From Bacteroidaceae bacterium (lineage in GTDB: Bacteria; Bacteroidota; Bacteroidia; Bacteroidales; Bacteroidaceae): a stretch of DNA of 38,374 nt. The notes beneath the pieces are model-generated. The model saw only the letters and a list, made by a program, of their open reading frames with translations. It did no database searches and was not told the DNA's origin. Shown one piece after another: positions 33,658 through 38,374 of the stretch; positions within the stretch are counted from its first letter, which is position 1, and every line of letters starts with the position of its first letter. The position numbers were made by a program, and so were the translations under genes. The stretch is taken from positions 1 through 38,374 of the forward strand of contig JAKSLU010000013.1 of NCBI GenBank assembly GCA_024400995.1, written 5' to 3'.

Positions 33658-33723
33658 CACTAGTGTATAGACTAGTGCGCACTACTCTATAGGATAGTAA
33701 TCACTACTCTCCACACTAATTTC
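33658..33723. repeat. CTAG-rich 22-bp repeat, locus C
   Basis: Three decaying units with a 22-bp period, starting CACTAGTG (33658), CACTACTC (33680) and CACTACTC (33702). The first two keep the CTATAGGATAG/GTATAGACTAG core of locus B; the third is degenerate. Confidence 0.7.
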
Positions 33724-33778
33724 ACCATACCTAACACACAGATTTTCAACGCCCCCTTCCAACGCTCCAATTTCCTAC

Positions 33779-33822
33779 AAAAAAAGCCGATGCCGAAGGC
33801 CACGCTGGACCTCCGGCATCGG
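33779..33822 (-). terminator. Rho-independent terminator of the phosphohexomutase gene
   Basis: On the minus strand a 9-bp perfect stem (CCGATGCCG / CGGCATCGG; plus 33787-33795 and 33814-33822) is followed by GC and seven T. It lies about 30 bases after the stop codon. Confidence 0.92.
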
Positions 33823-33852
33823 AGTATGAGATTTGGTGTATAGCAGTTCGGA

Positions 33853-35616
33853 TTAGAGGCCGAGCTCCTTGGCGATGGCATCTACCTTCTGCTGAGCCGT
33901 CTGGCAGGCAGAGGGATAGCAGTTGGCGCAGCCCATCTCGCCCTTGACCTCCACGTAGAACTTGATCTTGGGCTCTGTGCCAGAGGGACGCACGCTGATC
34001 TTGGTGCCGTCCTCGGTGAACCACTGGAGCACATTGCTCGTGGCAGGCATCTCGAAGGCAGAGGCGTTGCCCTCGCCGTCGTACTGAGTGAGGGTGCCAA
34101 AGTCCTTGGCCAGAATGACCTTGCTACCACCCAGAGAGGTGGGACGGTTCTGACGGAAGTTCTCCATCATAGCCTTGATCTCGTCGGCGCCGCTCTTGCC
34201 AGGCTTAACCACGTTGATGGTGTGGTTGTAGCTGAAGCCGTAGTCGAGGTAGATCTTCATGAGCAGATCGTAGAGGGTCATGCCCTGCTCCTTGGCCCAT
34301 GCTGCAATCTCGCAGATGAGGCAGATGGAGGCGGGGGCATCCTTGTCGCGCACCTTGTCGTAGGGCAGGAAGCCGAAGCTTTCCTCACCGCCGCCGATGT
34401 ACTTCTGCTTACCCTCGCTGAGGGCAATCTCGCGGGCAATCCACTTGAAGCCAGTGTAGCAGTCGCGGCACTCCACGTTGTTCTTCTTGGCAATCTCCAT
34501 GATGAGCTCAGAGGTCACGATGGTCTTGACCATGAAGTCGGTGGGCAGGAGCTGACCGAGCTTCTTCTTGTTCTCGATGATATAGTAGGCGAACATGAGG
34601 GCAGTCTGGTTGCCATTGAGGATGGCCCACTCGCCCTTGCTGTCGCGGCACACGATGGCCAGACGGTCAGCGTCGGGGTCGGTGGCTACAACGAGGTCGG
34701 CGTTGAGCTTGGTGCCGAGCTTCATGCCGAGGGTCATGGCCTCTGCGTTCTCGGGGTTGGGGCTCACGACGGTGGGGAAGTTGCCATCGACCTCCATCTG
34801 CTCGGGCACTACGTTGATGTTCTGGAAGCCCCAGCTGCGCAGAGCCATAGGAACGATGACGCGGCCAGTGCCGTGCATAGCAGAGTAAACTATGTTGAGG
34901 TCCTTCTGCTTGTTGATGACCTCCTGGTCGATGAGGGCCTCGTGTACGGCCTGGATGTAATCCCAGTCCATCTCGCCACCGATAATCTGGATGAGGTCGG
35001 GGTTGCCCTCGAACTTGACATCCTCCATCTTGACGGCGTTCACCTCGTCGATGATGCCCTTGTCGTGGGGAGCGAGCACCTGAGCGCCATCGCTCCAGTA
35101 GGCCTTGTAGCCGTTGTACTCCTTGGGGTTGTGGCTGGCGGTGACGTTTACACCTGCCACGGCACCGAGCTGACGGATGGCAAAGCTAATCTCAGGTGTG
35201 GGGCGGAGGCTCTCAAAGAGATAGGCCTTGATGCCGTTGGCTGAGAAGATGGCAGCTACGCTCTCGGCGTACATGCGACCTTCGTTGCGGCAGTCGTGAC
35301 CTACTACTACGGAGAGTTCGCCGTCCTTGGCCTGGGGGAAAGCCTTGCGGATGTAATTGGCAAAGCCCTGGGTGGCAGCACCCACGATGTACTTGTTCAT
35401 ACGATTGGTGCCGGGTCCCATGATGCCACGCAGACCACCCGTGCCGAACTCGAGGGTCTGATAGAATGCGTCAATGAGGGCGGTCTTATCCTCACATTCT
35501 ACCATGGCGCGTACGGCAGCCTTGGTCTCTTCATCGTAAATGGGGGAGCTGAGCCAGGTCTGTGCTACCTGCTCGCAGTATTTGATTAGTTCCTGATCCA
35601 TTTGTTGTACCGCCAT
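33853..35616 (-). CDS. Phosphohexomutase (phosphoglucomutase/phosphomannomutase family)
   Basis: Interconverts hexose 1- and 6-phosphates, feeding glycogen, cell-wall and nucleotide-sugar synthesis. The long-form protein (587 aa) has the phosphoserine loop TASHNPKEYNGYK (S161, or S156 from the second ATG), the metal loop DPDADRLAIV near 310, the sugar-binding GGGEESFG, and the phosphate-binding RPSGTEPKIKFY near the C-terminus. Glucose versus mannose preference is not decided by sequence alone. Two starts are possible: ATG 35616, which lies in the loop of a CCGCC/GGCGG hairpin, or ATG 35601. Followed by a strong terminator. Confidence 0.93.
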   Translation of the reverse strand: MAVQQMDQELIKYCEQVAQTWLSSPIYDEETKAAVRAMVECEDKTALIDAFYQTLEFGTGGLRGIMGPGTNRMNKYIVGAATQGFANYIRKAFPQAKDGELSVVVGHDCRNEGRMYAESVAAIFSANGIKAYLFESLRPTPEISFAIRQLGAVAGVNVTASHNPKEYNGYKAYWSDGAQVLAPHDKGIIDEVNAVKMEDVKFEGNPDLIQIIGGEMDWDYIQAVHEALIDQEVINKQKDLNIVYSAMHGTGRVIVPMALRSWGFQNINVVPEQMEVDGNFPTVVSPNPENAEAMTLGMKLGTKLNADLVVATDPDADRLAIVCRDSKGEWAILNGNQTALMFAYYIIENKKKLGQLLPTDFMVKTIVTSELIMEIAKKNNVECRDCYTGFKWIAREIALSEGKQKYIGGGEESFGFLPYDKVRDKDAPASICLICEIAAWAKEQGMTLYDLLMKIYLDYGFSYNHTINVVKPGKSGADEIKAMMENFRQNRPTSLGGSKVILAKDFGTLTQYDGEGNASAFEMPATSNVLQWFTEDGTKISVRPSGTEPKIKFYVEVKGEMGCANCYPSACQTAQQKVDAIAKELGL

Positions 35617-35626
35617 GTACGGCGGA
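35609..35626. repeat. GTACCGCC/GGCGG hairpin at the hexomutase start
   Basis: CCGCC-atgtac-GGCGG followed on the plus strand by a T-rich tract; on the minus strand the possible start ATG 35616 lies in the loop. The word TGTACGGCGG recurs at 12671-12680 next to array 2. Could be a start-masking hairpin or an inert repeat end. Confidence 0.5.
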
Positions 35627-35629
35627 TTT

Positions 35630-35657
35630 TTTTCTTATTTTTTATTTTTTATTTCTT
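35630..35657 (-). repeat. Heptamer array 8 (nagA / hexomutase junction)
   Basis: Four 7-bp units on the plus strand: TTTTCTT, ATTTTTT, ATTTTTT, ATTTCTT, reaching the nagA stop codon. Words match array 2 inside the EptA-like gene. Confidence 0.75.
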
Positions 35658-36804
35658 ATTTGCGTACAACGCGGCCAGCCTGCATAACGAAGGTTACCTG
35701 CTGGTCCTGGTCAAACATGATGATGTCAGCGTCCTTGCCGGGCTCCAGAGAACCCTTGCGGTCATAGATGCCCATAATCTTGGCTGGGGTCTCGCTGATC
35801 ATGCGGCAGGCTACGTCCATAGGGAATCCTGCCTGCTGCACGGCAGTGCGCACGAGACGGTCCATCGTGGCGATGGAACCTGCGAGTGCTGAGCGGTCAG
35901 CCAGCTTGCAGACGCCGTCCTCGATGATCTCGTTCTCGTTGAAGGTGCGGGTGGCATCGCTGCCAGCCACGGCGAGGGAGTCGGTGCAGAAGCACATGTG
36001 CTCCACGCCCTTGCTGTTGTAGATCATCTTCATGACTACGGGGGGCACGTGGATGCCATCGGCAATGACCTCGACGTTGAAGTCGGGGATGCTATACACG
36101 GCCTCTACCACACCGGCCACCTTGAACTCGCGGTTCTTGTGCAGGGAGCTCATGGCGTTGGTGAAGTGGGTGGCATGACGCGCACCTGCCTCATAGGCCA
36201 TATAGACATCCTCGGGAGCACCATTGGTGTGGCCGATAGCTGCCACACAACCTGCTGCGACGCAGGCCTGGATGAACTCCTTGGCACCGGGCAGTTCGGG
36301 AGCTACGTCCCAGCGCTTGATGGTGCCGGTGGCGAGCATGCGGTTGTAGTCCTCGGGCTTGGGTGCTGTGATCCACTCAGGACGCTGGGCACCAGCCATC
36401 TTGGTGCTGAAATAGGGACCCTCGAGGTGCAGACCCATCACGGGACTGCCGGGCTCGGACATCAACTTCTTGGTAGTGGCCATGGCAGCCTCGTACATTT
36501 CGGGGGTGGAGCAGCTCATGGTGGGATAGATGGCTGTGGTGCCATGCTGCATGTGGGTCTCTACAGCAGTGCGGAAGGCCTCTTCGGTGCCTTCCATAAA
36601 GTCACGGCCTCCGCCTCCATGCACGTGGAGTTCAATGCCGCCAGGCACTACGTCGCAGCCCTTGGCATCGATAATCTCTGCGCCCTCAAGGGGGAGACCG
36701 CAGTTGCTGACTTCCTTAATCTTGTCGTCCTCTACGATGACACTGCCGCCCTCAAGCCAGCCCTGAGGTGTAAGGATGCGGCCATTGATGATTTGCTTCA
36801 ACAT
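35656..36804 (-). CDS. N-acetylglucosamine-6-phosphate deacetylase
   Basis: Removes acetate from GlcNAc-6-P to give glucosamine-6-P, in amino-sugar use and cell-wall recycling. The 382-aa amidohydrolase has the metal-site HVHGGGGRDF (H60, H62), LHLEGPYFS with the metal-binding Glu, AIGHTNG and THFTNAMS with metal-site His residues, and the catalytic Asp in CFCTDSLAVAG. Length is normal. It lies upstream of the phosphohexomutase gene on the same strand, separated by array 8; a hairpin terminator lies just upstream of its ATG. Confidence 0.95.
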   Translation of the reverse strand: MLKQIINGRILTPQGWLEGGSVIVEDDKIKEVSNCGLPLEGAEIIDAKGCDVVPGGIELHVHGGGGRDFMEGTEEAFRTAVETHMQHGTTAIYPTMSCSTPEMYEAAMATTKKLMSEPGSPVMGLHLEGPYFSTKMAGAQRPEWITAPKPEDYNRMLATGTIKRWDVAPELPGAKEFIQACVAAGCVAAIGHTNGAPEDVYMAYEAGARHATHFTNAMSSLHKNREFKVAGVVEAVYSIPDFNVEVIADGIHVPPVVMKMIYNSKGVEHMCFCTDSLAVAGSDATRTFNENEIIEDGVCKLADRSALAGSIATMDRLVRTAVQQAGFPMDVACRMISETPAKIMGIYDRKGSLEPGKDADIIMFDQDQQVTFVMQAGRVVRK

Positions 36805-36821
36805 GGTGTAAATATTAGAAC

Positions 36822-36843
36822 GGCGGGGGCAAACTCCCCCGCC
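36822..36843 (-). terminator. Hairpin after the C1 peptidase gene
   Basis: A perfect 8-bp GC-only stem (GGCGGGGG / CCCCCGCC) with a six-base loop, 12 bases after the peptidase stop. The following T-tract (GTTCTAATATTT) is weak. Confidence 0.7.
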
Positions 36844-36855
36844 ATTAAGTTACGT

Positions 36856-38073
36856 TTACTTGATGCCCAGCTTCTTGCGAAGTTCCTTGGAGAGGGCGTT
36901 CTTGTTGATAATGATGTTCATGGTCTTGTAGGCTACATAAGGCTTGGAAATGTACCAGAAACCCTTGTAGGGTCCGTAGTCACCCCATGAGTTCTTCATC
37001 ATGAAGTACTCCTTGCCGTTCTGGTCCTTGGCGATACCGTATATCTGCATACCATGGTCGTCGGTGGTGGTCCAGTTGTCGTAGCCCTCCTGACGGAGTT
37101 CCTGAGTGATGACCTTCTCGCCTGCATTGTCGGCCTCGGTAACCTTAGCACCAGCCTTCTCACCAGTCCAGCGGCTCTGGTCGGAACCTACGCCAGCATT
37201 GCTCTTGGTGTCGGGCACGGTGGCTACGCACTTGTGCTTGCCGGTACGGCGGCTGAAGCCATCCTCACTCACGTCAGCACCCCAGGCAAAGGTCCAGCCA
37301 TTGCGTACAGCGGTCTCCATCACGTCCATGAAGACGTCGAGGGGAAGGTTGTAGGAGGGAGCCCAACGCCAGTTGTCCTGAACCTCGATGATAAAGGGCT
37401 CGTAGAAGGGCTCGTGGGTGTAGCTGGTCAGAGAGATATAGTCATCGGCATCCAGACCGAGGCTCTTAGCGTAGGTGTGGGGGGTGTACTCCTTGCCATT
37501 GTGCTTGAAGGTGGTGGGGAGCTCACCAAAGTAGTCGTCGAGCATACCCTGCAGGCTCTTCTTCCAGATGGGATTGATCTTCTTGGCATCGCTCTTGGCG
37601 ATGGCCTTCAGGTAGGCCTCCATGGGGGGGAAGAAGTTGGTGAAGTTGAAGAGGGAGTCACCATAGAGCGTGTTAGGATAGGGCATGGTTCCCTCGGGGG
37701 TAAGACCATACTTCTTGAGGCAGTAGATAGCATCGTAGAAGCTACCACCCTGGCTGAAGGAGGCATCACCGTGGGTGCGCACATGGCGGTCAGCGCGATC
37801 GGTGTAGGTGTGGCTTACGAGGAAGCTCTCGCAGAGGTCGATGTCCTCGGGCTTCATCTCGGGGTGCTTCTTCAGTACCTCACTCTCCAGGAAAGCGAGG
37901 GAGCTATAAGCCCAGCAGGTACCAGAGTTATTCTGGTTCTTAATGCTGGTAACGCGGTTCTCAACTACGGGGGTGAAGATGAGGGTGTCCTTCTTCTCCT
38001 CGGTCTTGGCCTCGTCGGCCATTGCGGGGGCTACGCTGAGGGCAGCCAGGGCAAAGATGATTAGTTTGTTCAT
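36856..38073 (-). CDS. Exported C1-family peptidase (bleomycin hydrolase/PepC type)
   Basis: A papain-like cysteine aminopeptidase of 405 aa with signal peptide (MNKLIIFALAALSVAPAMA), so it acts in the periplasm or outside, unlike the cytoplasmic PepC of lactic bacteria. The triad is visible: C53 in NNSGTCWAYSS, H340 in DDHGMQIYG, N361 in MMKNSWGDYG. The oxyanion Gln is in KNQNNSG. No propeptide of the classical papain kind is present. It lies 28 bases after the M24 peptidase gene, so both may share a transcript and a role in peptide use. Confidence 0.92.
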   Translation of the reverse strand: MNKLIIFALAALSVAPAMADEAKTEEKKDTLIFTPVVENRVTSIKNQNNSGTCWAYSSLAFLESEVLKKHPEMKPEDIDLCESFLVSHTYTDRADRHVRTHGDASFSQGGSFYDAIYCLKKYGLTPEGTMPYPNTLYGDSLFNFTNFFPPMEAYLKAIAKSDAKKINPIWKKSLQGMLDDYFGELPTTFKHNGKEYTPHTYAKSLGLDADDYISLTSYTHEPFYEPFIIEVQDNWRWAPSYNLPLDVFMDVMETAVRNGWTFAWGADVSEDGFSRRTGKHKCVATVPDTKSNAGVGSDQSRWTGEKAGAKVTEADNAGEKVITQELRQEGYDNWTTTDDHGMQIYGIAKDQNGKEYFMMKNSWGDYGPYKGFWYISKPYVAYKTMNIIINKNALSKELRKKLGIK

Positions 38074-38083
38074 TGGTTAGGTT

Positions 38084-38111
38084 TTTGTTATTTGAGATTT
38101 GTTATTTGTTA
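38084..38111 (-). repeat. Heptamer array 9 (M24 / C1 peptidase junction)
   Basis: Four 7-bp units on the plus strand: TTTGTTA, TTTGAGA, TTTGTTA, TTTGTTA. The array encodes the last codons (SNK) and stop of the M24 peptidase. Confidence 0.8.
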
Positions 38112-38374
38112 CTCGCTACGAATGCTTCCACATCCTGTGCATGATAGGGGATGCGATCCTCGCCAAGGAAGCGGCAGCCATCGGGGGTGATGAGCACGTC
38201 GTCCTCGATGCGCACACCGCCAAAGTCGCGGAACTCGTTGATATGGTCAAAGCAGAGGAAATCCTTGTTGATACCCTCGCGCTGCCAGAGGTCGATGAGG
38301 TCGGGGATAAAGTATATGCCAGGCTCATCGGTCACTACATGGCCTACCTCCAGACGGCGGGCAAAGCGCAGACT
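38102..38374 (-). CDS. M24-family metallopeptidase (Xaa-Pro aminopeptidase type), 5' end outside the window
   Basis: Only the last 90 codons are present. The frame is open to the window edge, so this is a C-terminal fragment by position and not a broken gene; the GTG at 38335 is an internal Val. Visible motifs are the M24 metal-site segments TDEPGIYFIP and GGVRIEDDVLI, each giving a metal-binding Glu. The family removes N-terminal residues next to proline or cleaves Xaa-Pro dipeptides. Co-directional with the C1 peptidase. Confidence 0.88.
   Translation of the reverse strand, partial: SLRFARRLEVGHVVTDEPGIYFIPDLIDLWQREGINKDFLCFDHINEFRDFGGVRIEDDVLITPDGCRFLGEDRIPYHAQDVEAFVASNK

Larger units (their letters stand above)
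33541..33852. other. 312-bp spacer between the phosphohexomutase and pheS genes
   Basis: Contents, from pheS outwards: the pheS promoter (33566-33573); a 20-base run of strictly alternating purine and pyrimidine (33587-33606), part of which can form a CGCGC-gtgt-GCGCG hairpin followed by seven T on the plus strand; a 10-bp palindrome CTAGGCCTAG (33644-33653); CTAG-rich repeat locus C; about 55 bases with nothing evident; and the hexomutase terminator. No gene was found. Confidence 0.7.

Noticed and set aside
38102..38335. Complete small gene of 77 aa starting at GTG 38335
   Set aside because: The frame stays open to the window edge and upstream residues (RRLEVGHVV) continue M24 homology, so it is the end of a larger gene.

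Overview
The window looks like chromosome from a GC-rich member of the Bacteroidales, most like a Prevotella relative. The signs are: secreted glycoside hydrolases ending in a short 'YDLQGR ... GR/K-x-V/I-I-K' C-terminal domain, promoters of the Bacteroidetes TAnnTTTG type, no obvious Shine-Dalgarno sequences, and the gene families present (GEVED-GH16, GH92, GH27, paired deoxynucleoside kinases, MlaFE, AspT/YidE-type transporter). No rRNA, tRNA, phage, transposase or CRISPR array was seen. Species cannot be named from the sequence alone.

Layout, left to right. (1) 1-6451: a GH16 beta-glucanase (minus) and a transglutaminase-like protein plus FKBP isomerase (plus) diverge from back-to-back promoters; a secreted protein of unknown function converges on the FKBP gene. 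(2) 6461-13216, all minus: a run transcribed as EptA-like phosphoethanolamine transferase, acyltransferase-3, GT2 glycosyltransferase, threonylcarbamoyl-AMP synthase, HrpB helicase, secreted unknown. (3) 13283-16764, minus: AspT/YidE-type transporter, MerR regulator, RadA. (4) 16939-21742, minus: Fur-family regulator, RecR, small membrane protein, MlaE, MlaF, small unknown, GH5 mannanase. (5) 21808-25488, plus: GH92 alpha-mannosidase and MATE exporter, divergent from fur across a strong dyad. (6) 25505-33540, minus: PheS, UvrD/PcrA, two paralogous deoxynucleoside kinases, GH27 alpha-galactosidase, and a conserved small unknown. (7) 33853-38374, minus: 5'-truncated M24 peptidase, C1 peptidase, NagA and phosphohexomutase.

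Most genes are housekeeping (tRNA charging and modification, DNA repair, nucleotide salvage, lipid transport, amino-sugar and hexose-phosphate metabolism) mixed with exported enzymes for beta-glucan, mannan, galactomannan side chains and alpha-mannan. No SusC/SusD pair is present, so these are scattered glycan enzymes rather than a complete polysaccharide utilisation locus.

The unusual content is non-coding and repeat-based. At nine places (ten tracts) there are short tandem arrays; nine tracts have an exact 7-bp period and one an 8-bp period. Each locus uses its own word, and they sit almost only at junctions between co-directional genes; one lies inside a coding sequence. A separate CTAG-rich repeat with a 22-bp period occurs at three loci. 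Two palindromic, cloverleaf-like elements are inserted in frame in the transglutaminase-like gene. Several genes next to repeats have lost an ATG start and appear to start at TTG or GTG. I regard the heptamer arrays and the in-frame palindromes as the most interesting features here.
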